This document shows positions 23,060-30,855 of a DNA stretch of 64,000 bases, one piece after another; the stretch's first letter is position 1, and the number at the start of each line of letters is the position of its first letter. The position numbers and the translations under genes are program-made. The notes under the pieces were generated by a model. That model was not told the DNA's origin and did not search any database. It saw only the letters and a list, made by a program, of their open reading frames with translations. The DNA is taken from NCBI RefSeq assembly GCF_001704295.1, contig NZ_CP012334.1, positions 1,190,084 through 1,254,083 on the forward strand. Direction: 5' to 3'. Source of the DNA: Bordetella sp. H567. Its GTDB lineage: Bacteria; Pseudomonadota; Gammaproteobacteria; Burkholderiales; Burkholderiaceae_B.

Positions 23060-23815
23060 ATGAAAATCGTCGTGATCGGCGGCACCGGCTTGATAGGCTC
23101 GAAGACCGTGGCGATGCTGCGGCAGGGCGGTCACGAGGCAATCGCCGCGTCGCCCAAGGCCGGCGTCAACACCGTCACCGGCGTCGGGCTTAAAGAAGCG
23201 CTGGCCGGCGCGCAGGTGGTCATCGACCTTTCCAATGCGCCTTCATACGACGTGAATGCGGTGAGGGAATTCTTCGAGACCTCCGGCCGCAATCTGCTCG
23301 CGGCGGAGACCGCGGCCGGCGTCCAGCACCATGTCGTCTTGTCGATTGTCGGGGTTGACCGGGTCCCTGGCCAAGAGTATTACCGCGCCAAGCTTGCCCA
23401 GGAAAAGCGGGTCCAGGCTTCCGGTATTCCCTACACGATCATCCGCTCGACCCAGTTCCTGGAATTCCTGGGCAGCATCGCCGATGCGAGTACGGACGGA
23501 AGCGTCGTCAGGCTACCGCCGGGCTTGCTTCAGCCTATCGCGGCCGATGATGTCGCGGCCATCGTCACCGAAGTGGCGCTCGCCCATCCGCGAAATGGAA
23601 TTGTCGAGATCGCCGGCCCGGAACGAGCGCCGTTCAAGGAAATCGTCGCTCGGTATTTGACGTCCATTGGCGACCCGAGGACCGTCGAGAGAGATCCCGA
23701 AGCACGCTATTTCGGCGGCCGGCTCGAGGAAAAATCGCTGGTGCCATGGGGCGAGGCGCGCCTTGGCCGCCTCGATCTGGAGCACTGGCTACGTGGTTTG
23801 CAGAACGAAATTTGA
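23060..23815 (+). CDS. NmrA-like NAD(P)-binding protein
   Basis: Atypical SDR of 251 residues with an N-terminal Rossmann motif VVIGGTGLIGSKTV, then GVQHHVVLSIVGVDRVPGQEYYRAKLAQE and YTIIRSTQFLEFL, as in the NmrA/YtfG/QOR2 group. Such proteins sense or use NADP(H), and some reduce quinones. ATG 23060 directly follows the GST stop (TGAACATG), so the two are in one operon. Confidence 0.83.
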   Translation: MKIVVIGGTGLIGSKTVAMLRQGGHEAIAASPKAGVNTVTGVGLKEALAGAQVVIDLSNAPSYDVNAVREFFETSGRNLLAAETAAGVQHHVVLSIVGVDRVPGQEYYRAKLAQEKRVQASGIPYTIIRSTQFLEFLGSIADASTDGSVVRLPPGLLQPIAADDVAAIVTEVALAHPRNGIVEIAGPERAPFKEIVARYLTSIGDPRTVERDPEARYFGGRLEEKSLVPWGEARLGRLDLEHWLRGLQNEI

Positions 23816-23891
23816 TCAGGGCGGCGCGTGCGCCCCCGAAGCTTTGCGCGAAACAACATCGCGTTCCCACAATGACGAATCGAGGATACCC

Positions 23892-24395
23892 ATGATGGAA
23901 ATCACTGCCGATATGGAGGCAATCATCAAGCAGGCAATACTGTCGTTCGTCGCGACAGTAAACGAGGATGGAACGCCCAGTCTCTCTCCCAAGGCGTCGT
24001 TGAAGGTCGTGAACGGCGTGCTGTATTTCGCCGATATCGCCTCGCCTCGGACGATACGCAACCTGAAGCGCAATCCCGCTGTCGAAATCAACGTGGTCGA
24101 TATCTTCCAGCGGCGCGGTTATCGCTTCACGGGTCGTGCATCGATACTGCCTCCGGACGATGGCGAGTTTCTGGTGTTCGCCGACTGGGTCAGGGCCACG
24201 AATGGCCCGGAGTATCCCGTCGATCATGTCGTCAGAATCGAAACGACTTCGATCAGCCCGTTGCTGTCGCCCGCCCATGTCTTTGCCCAGCCGCCTCGGA
24301 GCCAGGAGGAAATCAGGAACACCTACTATCAAAAATACGGTGTGAAACCCGTCGGGGAATCGCCCGAGGTCCTATGTGCCAAGTCGACTGGCTGA
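23892..24395 (+). CDS. pyridoxamine 5'-phosphate oxidase-like split-barrel flavoprotein
   Basis: FMN-binding split-barrel protein of 167 residues. LSFVATVNEDGTPSLSPKAS and VLYFADIASPRTIRNLKRNP match the pyridoxamine-phosphate oxidase superfamily, and the later NPAVEINVVDIFQRRGYRFTG gives the second strand pair. The subgroup is usually annotated as a flavin oxidoreductase of unknown substrate, not true PdxH. Two starts three bases apart (23892 and 23895) behind GAGGATAC. The 3' end overlaps the next AraC gene by 22 bases. Confidence 0.8.
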   Translation: MMEITADMEAIIKQAILSFVATVNEDGTPSLSPKASLKVVNGVLYFADIASPRTIRNLKRNPAVEINVVDIFQRRGYRFTGRASILPPDDGEFLVFADWVRATNGPEYPVDHVVRIETTSISPLLSPAHVFAQPPRSQEEIRNTYYQKYGVKPVGESPEVLCAKSTG

Positions 24396-25330
24396 GCCAT
24401 CTACTGGGAATAATGAACATCACTGGCCGGCTGGAGGTGCGCTGCGTCTATGGTGCGCCATGGCGCGTGGCCTGGGGCCGGTCCGCGGCGCACGAGATTC
24501 CCTACCACGTCGTACTCGAGGGCCGGGCCGTTCTCGAGGATGCGGAGACGGGGACGGCCACGGAGCTCCTGCGAGGCGATGTCGTGCTGTTGCCGCGTGG
24601 TGCGGCGCACGTGCTGCACGATGGCAGCGGTCGACTGCCGGGTTGTACCTGCGATCACCAAGGTCCGGCAGGATGGACGCTCAGCAGGAATGATGGCGAA
24701 GGCGAACATCTCGACCTGCTGTGCGGTCGGTTTTTCATCGGGCCGCCTCATGATCGGCTGGTTCGCAGTCTTCTGCCCCCGAATCTCGTGGTGCGGGCCT
24801 CGGATAGCCAAGAGGAAGAGGGTGTAGTGTCCGCTTCCGATCCCCTGACGAGCGTTGTGGGGCTGATGCGCACCGAGTCCTCCGGCGACAAGCCGGGCGG
24901 AGACGCCATGGTGAACGCGCTCAGCGTGGCGCTGTTCGCCGTGGTGCTGCGCGCGGGGAGCCAATCCGGGCAGGCTTCCGTAGGCTTGTTGGCGCTTGCG
25001 GGCCATCCGCCCCTGGCCCCGGCCATGTCGGCCATGTTCGCCGATCCGGCGCGCTCCTGGAGACTGCATGATCTGGCCGATTTGTGCGGCATGTCGCGCG
25101 ACACCTTCATGCGGCGCTTTCAGGACAAGCTCGGGCGCTCGGCCCTTGAACTTCTCACCGATATCCGCGTGAGCCTGGCCGCCAACAAGCTGAGGACGCC
25201 AACGATGAGCACGAAGACCGTGGCCAGGTCGGTAGCGTATCGGTCCTTGGCGGCATTCCGGCGTGTGTTTGTCGAGAGGGTGGGCATGACGCCAGGGCAG
25301 TGGCGCCGGCTCTCGGGTGAGGGCCAGTAA
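24374..25330 (+). CDS. RclR-like AraC-family regulator, copy 2a
   Basis: 318 residues, closely similar throughout to the regulator at 16210 (VDWLSHLL, EVRCVYGAPWR, EIPYHVVL, LDLLCGRFFI, LLALAGHP, MTPGQWRRL). Both candidate redox cysteines (in RCVYGAPW and LLCGRFF) are kept. The DNA-binding helices differ modestly (DLADLCGMSRDTFMRRFQ against SLASLCSMSRATFMRHFQ), so the two may share sites. It overlaps the split-barrel gene, so it is transcribed with the GST-NmrA-PPOX operon. Confidence 0.87.
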   Translation: MCQVDWLSHLLGIMNITGRLEVRCVYGAPWRVAWGRSAAHEIPYHVVLEGRAVLEDAETGTATELLRGDVVLLPRGAAHVLHDGSGRLPGCTCDHQGPAGWTLSRNDGEGEHLDLLCGRFFIGPPHDRLVRSLLPPNLVVRASDSQEEEGVVSASDPLTSVVGLMRTESSGDKPGGDAMVNALSVALFAVVLRAGSQSGQASVGLLALAGHPPLAPAMSAMFADPARSWRLHDLADLCGMSRDTFMRRFQDKLGRSALELLTDIRVSLAANKLRTPTMSTKTVARSVAYRSLAAFRRVFVERVGMTPGQWRRLSGEGQ

Positions 25331-25593
25331 GAGGCCACCAAGCGCGGCGTCTCGGTCAAGGCCGGCGCGGACACCGGTGCCGGGCGGTGCCGATCGCTCG
25401 AATGCATGCCGTCGCGATGCCAGACCAGACGATGTGGGCCAATATCCGGACTTATGGGCAGCACTATTGATCTACACTGGAAAGTCCTTGGCCGGCTCCA
25501 GATTCCTTCGTCCGATCGAATACATGGAGACCGTTCTGGCGACCATGCCGGTCATGGTGCCAGGGCAGCGGCTCTGACTTCGATGGGTGTTTC
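25331..25593. other. 263-bp gap between the two AraC genes of the second pair
   Basis: No reading frame with family similarity and no clear operator match was seen; the corresponding gap in the first pair is only 79 bases. It may carry the promoter of the gene at 25594. Confidence 0.3.
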
Positions 25594-26571
25594 ATGAACA
25601 AGGGTGCGGCCGGCCAACATAGCGACCAGCCGATGGCGCGAATCTCCAGCGCTCAACTCGACGGACTGTTATCCGCACTGAGTGTGGACTTCGTGCGCCT
25701 GACCGAATGCCTGGTAAGTCCGGGTTGGCGCCTGAACCTGGGAGGCACGTCGGCACCGGGCATACATTACAACCTGTCCGGCCATGGCCGCATGGTCCTG
25801 GAGGGACATCCCCCCATCGCGCTTGCTCCGCACACGCTGGTCATTACGCCGCCAAACCAGTATTTCCATGTCGAGGTGCCTTCGGAAGATCCCGAACGCG
25901 GGGTGTCCAACGAAGTCGAGGGGCGTTGGAAGGCGTTCCCGCCTGGTGCGATTCGTCGCTTCGTCGCAGGCGGGGAAGGTCCGCAACTGATGTTGATCTG
26001 CGGCTACTTCCAGGCGTCCTATGGCACGGCCGTGAACCTTTTTTCGACGCTGACGGCTCCCGTCGTCGAACAGTTCGACAGCGCACAGCAGATTGACCGC
26101 ACACTGATGTCGGTCCTGCAGGAGCTCATAGACCAGGAAGTCGGCACGGGGGCCATGACGACGACGCTGCTCAAGGTGGTCTTGATCGCATTGCTAAGGC
26201 GCTCATTGACTTCAAGCAGCCTATGGGTCGAGCGGTTTTCGCTATTGGGAGACGTCAATATCGCGCGAGCCTTCGCGCAGATGGCAGCGCATCCCGGCGC
26301 TGAACACTCTGTCACCGCCCTGGCCCGCACCGCTTGCATGAGCAGATCTTCGTTCATGGCCCGGTTCACGGAAGTGGTGGGCTTGCCGCCCATGACAGTT
26401 CTCCGTGGACTGCGCATGCGTCAAGCCGCTTGCATGCTGATCACCGGCGAACTATCGGTCGACCAGGTTGCCCGTTCGGTCGGATACACCAGCCGAAGCA
26501 GCTTCCTGAAGGCATTTCACGACGCTTACGGCGTCCATCCTTCCGATTACCGCGCTCAGCGCCACAGCTGA
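25594..26571 (+). CDS. RclR-like AraC-family regulator, copy 2b
   Basis: 325 residues; sensor domain PGIHYNLSGHGRMVLEG and PHTLVITPPNQYFHVE, then DNA-binding VTALARTACMSRSSFMARF and VDQVARSVGYTSRSSFLKAF. Nearest relative in the window is the gene at 17246. Cysteines in LTECLVSPGW and LMLICGYFQ could be the redox pair. It lies immediately before the AraC-type promoter of the RclC-like gene, which makes it the first candidate activator of that gene. Confidence 0.85.
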   Translation: MNKGAAGQHSDQPMARISSAQLDGLLSALSVDFVRLTECLVSPGWRLNLGGTSAPGIHYNLSGHGRMVLEGHPPIALAPHTLVITPPNQYFHVEVPSEDPERGVSNEVEGRWKAFPPGAIRRFVAGGEGPQLMLICGYFQASYGTAVNLFSTLTAPVVEQFDSAQQIDRTLMSVLQELIDQEVGTGAMTTTLLKVVLIALLRRSLTSSSLWVERFSLLGDVNIARAFAQMAAHPGAEHSVTALARTACMSRSSFMARFTEVVGLPPMTVLRGLRMRQAACMLITGELSVDQVARSVGYTSRSSFLKAFHDAYGVHPSDYRAQRHS

Positions 26572-26602
26572 ATCGCGCCCACCCGGGCATGAATTGCCTT
26601 GT

Positions 26603-26672
26603 CGTTTTGATCCTTTCAGGCATCCGATTGAGCAAAAGTAGTCTCGAAATCGGTATCGGGTACGCCTACAGT
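26603..26672 (+). promoter_or_regulatory. AraC-type activator site and promoter, copy 2
   Basis: Part A CGTTTTGATCCTTTCAGGCAT (26603-26623) and part B (26627-26655, core GTAGTCTCGAAATCGGTA) have the same three-base gap as the site at 20581. TACAGT (26667-26672) stands exactly twelve bases after B, as TAAAGT does in the other copy. Downstream GTGGAGG is shared too. It should drive the gene at 26718. Confidence 0.68.
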
Positions 26673-26717
26673 GGAGGTTTCGAGCCACTAATCAAAACCT
26701 GAAAGGAAAAACCCGAA

Positions 26718-27224
26718 ATGACCACTGGCGCAAATCCGCTTCGTCTGCAGATCGCTGAAAAAGGCGTTGGCTCTTTTTCTGCTCTGGCCCTGCTCAGATG
26801 GGCGCTGGTCGTTATCTTCCTGTGGTTCGGCGGGATGAAGTTCACCGCTTACGAAGCCAACGGCATCGCGCCGTTCATCGCCCATAGCCCGGTCATGGGC
26901 TGGTTGAACGGCATGTTCGGTGTACAGGGGACAAGCTACGTGATAGGCGTACTGGAGCTGGCAACCGCAGCGGCCCTGATTATTGGAGCCTTCCAGCCCA
27001 TATTCTCTGCATTGGGAGCGGCGATGTCGGCCGCGACCTATCTGATCACGCTCACCTTTTTCTTCAGCACGCCCGGCGTGGCGGAAGCGACGGCGGGCGG
27101 CTTTCCGGCCATTTCCGCGATGCCCGGCCAATTCCTTCTGAAGGACCTTGTTTTGCTCGCAGCATCGCTTTCTCTTCTTTTTGCGTCGGTCCAGGCCTCC
27201 GCGGTCGACGTTCGGAAGTGGTGA
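26718..27224 (+). CDS. RclC/YkgB-like DUF417 membrane protein
   Basis: Inner-membrane protein of 168 residues with four hydrophobic segments. FLWFGGMKFTAYEANGIAPFIAHSP, GVQGTSYVIGVLELAT and PGQFLLKDLVLL are the conserved stretches of the DUF417 family, to which E. coli RclC (YkgB) belongs. RclC helps cells survive reactive chlorine under control of RclR. Here two RclR-like genes lie upstream and the promoter bears the AraC-type site. That is the strongest link of this region to the Rcl response; rclA and rclB homologues were not seen. GAAAGGAAAAACCCGAA precedes the ATG. Confidence 0.85.
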   Translation: MTTGANPLRLQIAEKGVGSFSALALLRWALVVIFLWFGGMKFTAYEANGIAPFIAHSPVMGWLNGMFGVQGTSYVIGVLELATAAALIIGAFQPIFSALGAAMSAATYLITLTFFFSTPGVAEATAGGFPAISAMPGQFLLKDLVLLAASLSLLFASVQASAVDVRKW

Positions 27225-27406
27225 GATACGGCTTGGTGCATTAAGCCCGGGCACGCGTCCTGGGCGCGCGAAGCCCTGACGGGCAAGGCGTCATGAGAAC
27301 GGCTGCACCGGACTGCGATACGCAGTGAGGTGTTTCGGCGCTATCCGTGATGTGACAACGCACTCGTGGGGACGCAGGGTGATCGAGGCAAGCTCAGTGA
27401 AATGAA

Positions 27407-27437
27407 AAAGGCCGAAAGACAAAATCTTTCGGCCTTT
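27407..27437 (-). terminator. bidirectional terminator, tRNA-Gly side
   Basis: AAAGGCCGAAAGA pairs perfectly over 13 bases with TCTTTCGGCCTTT across CAAAA. On the minus strand the stem is followed by five T residues, so it ends the tRNA-Gly transcript; on the plus strand a shorter T-run could end the DUF417 transcript. Confidence 0.85.
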
Positions 27438-27479
27438 CTTATCGCCTGATGGTCTCGGTAGAGACATCGACAAAGAATC

Positions 27480-27555
27480 TGGAGCGGGAAACGAGTCTCG
27501 AACTCGCGACCTCAACCTTGGCAAGGTTGCGCTCTACCAACTGAGCTATTCCCGC
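27480..27555 (-). tRNA. tRNA-Gly (anticodon GCC), copy 1
   Basis: Read on the minus strand: acceptor GCGGGAA, D-arm GCTCAGTTGGTAGAGC, anticodon arm CAACCTTGCCAAGGTTG with anticodon GCC, and T-arm with GTTCGAGAC. The acceptor closes with TTCCCGC, then T and an encoded CCA (76 bases). Identical to the copy at 63171. Confidence 0.97.
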
Positions 27556-28011
27556 ATGGCTGCACGACGATGGCCTGGGCCAAATTTTAACCGCGGCGCC
27601 AGGCCGCGGTCGTCAGCAGGAACGAGATTATACATGAAACGAAATTCCGTGCTCCCGACGCCGCCCCGTGTCGGGAACGCACCTGCGGTGCGGCTTCCGG
27701 CGCGTGCTTCCAGTGCGTGCATCCCTCGCTTGCATCCGGTGCGCGCGAAACGGCAGCCTCAACCTGCGCCATAAGCCGACCTTGGACCGATAGCAGGGGA
27801 ATGGCGACCATCGTCCCGCCCTGTGACGATACAAGACGCATCAGCGGCAGCCCCAACCGCCCTGCGTGGCAGACCGCGGATACGCTACGAGCGCTTACCC
27901 GTCGAGCCTATCGTTACATCCGTTCGTACGAAATCTTTAGGATGAGGCGTCTCATGGCTGAGCTGGCGCGCAGCGGCGCGCGGTTCGGCGATCCTGGACC
28001 CTTCTTCCCGT
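27556..28011. other. 456-bp intergenic region without a supported gene
   Basis: Open frames here overlap each other and show no family features. The promoters of the tRNA-Gly gene (minus strand) and of the DUF481 gene (plus strand) must lie here, but no canonical -35/-10 pair stands out. Confidence 0.4.
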
Positions 28012-29076
28012 ATGCCCATGTCGAATCAAGCCTGCGCCGCCGCGCATCGCCGCATCGCCTTTTTCCTCTTGTTTTCCGGGTTCACCGTGTTCGCCGCCCG
28101 CGCCGAGGCAGGCACTGTATGGATGGACAACGGCGACCGCATCACCGGCACGATCCTGTCCCTGGACAACGGCATCCTGCTGGTGAATACGCCCTACGGC
28201 GGCGATGTGCGCCTGGAGTTCAAGCATGTGAAGACCCTGCAGAGCGACAAGGACCTGGTCGTGCGCGACAAGTCGGTGGAGCATGACTACTACGCCAAGC
28301 TGGTCCGCGCCGACACGGGCAAGGTGGTGGTCGACGGCGTGGAGCGCAGCTCCGACGGCGAAAGCAACGTGAAGACGGACGTCAGCCTGTCGTCCTTGGA
28401 CAGCATGACCGCCCCCAAGCCCCTGTGGGGCGAGACCGCCGTCAAGGGCAAGCTGGATCTTTCCCTGAACCAGAAGACCGCCTCCGTCAATTCGCAGGAC
28501 TATGCGGCGGACTTCGCACTGGATGCGCGCCGTGGCTTGTGGCGCAATATCCTGACCGCGGGCTATCACCGCAGCAAGGACGGCGACGACATCGGCGCCG
28601 ACAACTACGGCGGCGATTACACCCTGGACCGCTTCATTACCCAAAAGGCCTTCTGGCAAGGGCGCCTGCGCTACAAGCGCGATTTCGTCGAGGACGTCAG
28701 CCGCCAGACCGCCTACGGCACTGGCCCGGGCTATCAGTTCTGGGACGACGAGCTGGGCGCGTTCTCGCTGTCCGGCCTGGTCGGGCGCATGGACTACGGC
28801 TACCGCGACGGCGCGCAGGAAGGCTTCTATGCGGGCGGCCTGCGTTGGAACTATTCGCGATACCTGAGCGGCAAGCAGTTCCAGGTGTACACGATGGGCG
28901 AAGTGTATCGAGCCCTGGGCGCCGCCGGATTCGGCATGAACGGGGAAGTGGGGCTGCGGTACCGCGTCAACAACACGCTCTCACTGTATGTGAAGGTCGC
29001 GCGGGACCAGGTCAGCGGTACCCGGGAAAGCATGACGGAGTCAACCTACGGCACGGGCCTGGGCCTGAGCTGGTGA
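28012..29076 (+). CDS. DUF481 (YdiY-like) outer-membrane beta-barrel protein
   Basis: Exported protein of 354 residues. Signal peptide ends near ARAEAG; residues 35-90 (TVWMDNGDRITGTILSLDNG, VRLEFKHVKTLQSDKDL) form a small SH3-like domain. From about residue 140 alternating strands (GKLDLSLNQKTASVNSQDY, FWQGRLRYKRDFVEDVS, STYGTGLGLSW) end in a terminal aromatic residue, as in beta-barrels of family DUF481. ATG 28018 is an alternative start two codons in. E. coli YdiY is acid-induced; function otherwise unknown. Monocistronic. Confidence 0.85.
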   Translation: MPMSNQACAAAHRRIAFFLLFSGFTVFAARAEAGTVWMDNGDRITGTILSLDNGILLVNTPYGGDVRLEFKHVKTLQSDKDLVVRDKSVEHDYYAKLVRADTGKVVVDGVERSSDGESNVKTDVSLSSLDSMTAPKPLWGETAVKGKLDLSLNQKTASVNSQDYAADFALDARRGLWRNILTAGYHRSKDGDDIGADNYGGDYTLDRFITQKAFWQGRLRYKRDFVEDVSRQTAYGTGPGYQFWDDELGAFSLSGLVGRMDYGYRDGAQEGFYAGGLRWNYSRYLSGKQFQVYTMGEVYRALGAAGFGMNGEVGLRYRVNNTLSLYVKVARDQVSGTRESMTESTYGTGLGLSW

Positions 29077-29116
29077 GGCGGCCGGGACGAGCGTCGGCCG
29101 GGCCGCCGCTCGGTGC

Positions 29117-29184
29117 GCGGCCACGGACATCGTCCGCGGCAGGCCAGCGCGATATGCGGCCACGCGCACCGTCCGCGGCAGGCC
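29117..29184. repeat. two-unit GC-rich tandem repeat
   Basis: A 29-base unit starting GCGGCCAC and ending CGTCCGCGGCAGGCC occurs at 29117-29145 and 29156-29184 (period 39, few mismatches); a weak third trace may follow. It fills the gap between the DUF481 stop and the convergent urtE end and may act as a 3' hairpin region. Confidence 0.55.
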
Positions 29185-29226
29185 GCCCGGCACGCGGGCA
29201 TGTGCACCGCCCCGGCGGGCGACCAC

Positions 29227-29925
29227 CTAGACGGACAGATGCCGCCTGACCTCCGCGTCCCCCATCGCCGCCTGTACGCCGCGTGCCACGACTTCCCCGC
29301 GCGACATCACGACGAAGCGGTCCGCCAGTTCATGCGCGAAATCGAAGTACTGCTCGCACAGCAGGATGCCGATATCGCCGCGCGCGCGCAGCAGGCGGAT
29401 CACGCGGCCGATGTCCTTGATGATGGAAGGCTGGATGCCCTCGGTCGGCTCGTCGAAGATGATCAACCGGGGCTGCGCCACCAGCGCGCGTGCGATCGCC
29501 AGCTGTTGCTGCTGGCCACCGGACAGGTCGCCGCCGCGGCGCGCCAGCATGGTCTTCAGGACGGGGAACAGTTCGTAGATCTCGTCCTTGATGCGCCGCG
29601 CCTTCGACCCCGGGAAGGCGGCCATGCCCATGACGATGTTCTCCTCCACGGTCAGGCGGGCGAAGATATCGCGTCCTTGCGGCACGTAGGCCATGCCCAT
29701 GGCCGCGCGCCGGTGCGGGGACAGCCGGGAAATATCCTGGCCATCCAACAGCACCTTGCCGCTGGCCACGGGCAGTACGCCCATCAGGCATTTCAGCAGC
29801 GTGGTCTTGCCCACGCCGTTGCGTCCCAGCAAGGCCAGGCATTCGCCCTGTTTCACGTCCAGCGACACGCCGCGCAGCGTATGGCTGCCGCCGTAGTATT
29901 GGTTGATGTCTTGTACGTCCAACAT
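29227..29925 (-). CDS. urtE: urea ABC transporter ATP-binding protein UrtE
   Basis: LivF-like ATPase of the urea uptake system, 232 residues. LLGRNGVGKTTLLKCLMG (Walker A), LSGGQQQQLAIARALV (signature) and LIIFDEPTEGIQPSII (Walker B; the TEGIQPSII wording is typical of UrtE). It opens MLDVQDINQYYGGSHTLRG. Last of five urt genes; a 147-base gap containing a dispersed-type repeat separates it from urtD. Confidence 0.95.
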   Translation of the reverse strand: MLDVQDINQYYGGSHTLRGVSLDVKQGECLALLGRNGVGKTTLLKCLMGVLPVASGKVLLDGQDISRLSPHRRAAMGMAYVPQGRDIFARLTVEENIVMGMAAFPGSKARRIKDEIYELFPVLKTMLARRGGDLSGGQQQQLAIARALVAQPRLIIFDEPTEGIQPSIIKDIGRVIRLLRARGDIGILLCEQYFDFAHELADRFVVMSRGEVVARGVQAAMGDAEVRRHLSV

Positions 29926-29987
29926 GTCAGTTTTCCATGGTCTCGCAAGGGCCTGCCACGCATCAAATAGGTGTAGCCAGATCGGGG

Positions 29988-30066
29988 ACGCCGCAGAGCC
30001 GGCTTTGCCGGTCCGCCGGCGTCGCCCCCTTGAGGGGGAAGCGCGCAGCGCTTCGGGGGTGGGCTT
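29988..30066. repeat. intergenic palindromic repeat between urtD and urtE
   Basis: Three nested palindromes follow each other: GCCGGCTTTGCCGG, CCCCCTTGAGGGGG and AAGCGCGCAGCGCTT, ending CGGGGGTGG. From memory, sequences of this kind are scattered between genes in Bordetella and Achromobacter genomes. Inside an operon it could lower urtE expression or stabilise upstream mRNA. Confidence 0.55.
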
Positions 30067-30072
30067 CATCCC

Positions 30073-30855
30073 TTAGCGGCCCAGGTAGACTTCGATGACG
30101 CGCGGGTGGGCCTGGACATCGGTCATGCTGCCTTCGGCCAGTACCGCGCCTTCGTGCAGCACGGTCACCTTGCCGCCGCCGGCGATGCGGGTAACGAAAT
30201 CCATGTCGTGCTCCACCACCATCAGCGAATGGCGGCCGCGCAGTTCGTTCAGCAGTTCGCCGGTGCGTTCGGTTTCGGCATCGGTCATGCCGGCCACCGG
30301 TTCGTCCAGCAGCAATAGGCGCGGTTCCTGCATCAGCAGCATGCCGATCTCCAGCCATTGCTTCTGGCCGTGCGACAGCAGGCCGGCGGGCCGGTAGGCC
30401 TGCGCCGACAAGCGGATCAGCGCCAGGGTCTCGGCGATGCGGTCGGCCTGGGTGCTGTCCAGGCGCGCGAACAGCGTGGGCCGCACGCGCTTGTCGGTCT
30501 TCATGGCCAGTTCGAGGTTCTCGAACACCGTGTGGTTCTCGAATACCGTGGGGCGCTGGAACTTGCGGCCGATCCCGGCATGCGCGATCTGCGCCTCGTT
30601 AAGGGTGGTCAGGTCGATGTTCTGCCCGAAGTATGCGGAACCGGCGGTCGGGCGGGTCTTGCCGGTGATCACGTCCATCATCGTGGTCTTGCCCGCGCCG
30701 TTGGGGCCGATGATGCAGCGCAGCTCCCCGACGCTGATGTCCAACGTCAGGTTGTTCAGTGCCTTGAAGCCGTCGAAGCTGACCGTGATGCCGTCCAGGT
30801 ACAGGATGGCGCCGTGGGTCGTGTCGACCTCCTTGGGATTGACGCGGCCGTTCAT
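30073..30855 (-). CDS. urtD: urea ABC transporter ATP-binding protein UrtD
   Basis: LivG-like ATPase, 260 residues. CIIGPNGAGKTTMMDVITGK (Walker A), a signature read as LLSHGQKQWLEIGMLL (typical UrtD form of LSGGQ), and LLLLDEPVAGMTDAETE (Walker B). The N-terminal extension MNGRVNPKEV precedes ILYLDGITVSFDGFKAL. Its ATG overlaps the urtC stop (ATGA). Frame intact, family-normal length. Confidence 0.95.
   Translation of the reverse strand: MNGRVNPKEVDTTHGAILYLDGITVSFDGFKALNNLTLDISVGELRCIIGPNGAGKTTMMDVITGKTRPTAGSAYFGQNIDLTTLNEAQIAHAGIGRKFQRPTVFENHTVFENLELAMKTDKRVRPTLFARLDSTQADRIAETLALIRLSAQAYRPAGLLSHGQKQWLEIGMLLMQEPRLLLLDEPVAGMTDAETERTGELLNELRGRHSLMVVEHDMDFVTRIAGGGKVTVLHEGAVLAEGSMTDVQAHPRVIEVYLGR

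Noticed and set aside
27225-27404. Third copy of the A-B-A'-B' element after the RclC-like gene
   Set aside because: GCCCGGG/CCTGGGC gives only a weak hairpin and the GCTCGCATC arms are absent.
28425-29249. 274-codon frame in a second phase of the DUF481 gene
   Set aside because: Shadow frame; the DUF481 phase has signal peptide and strand pattern, this one does not.
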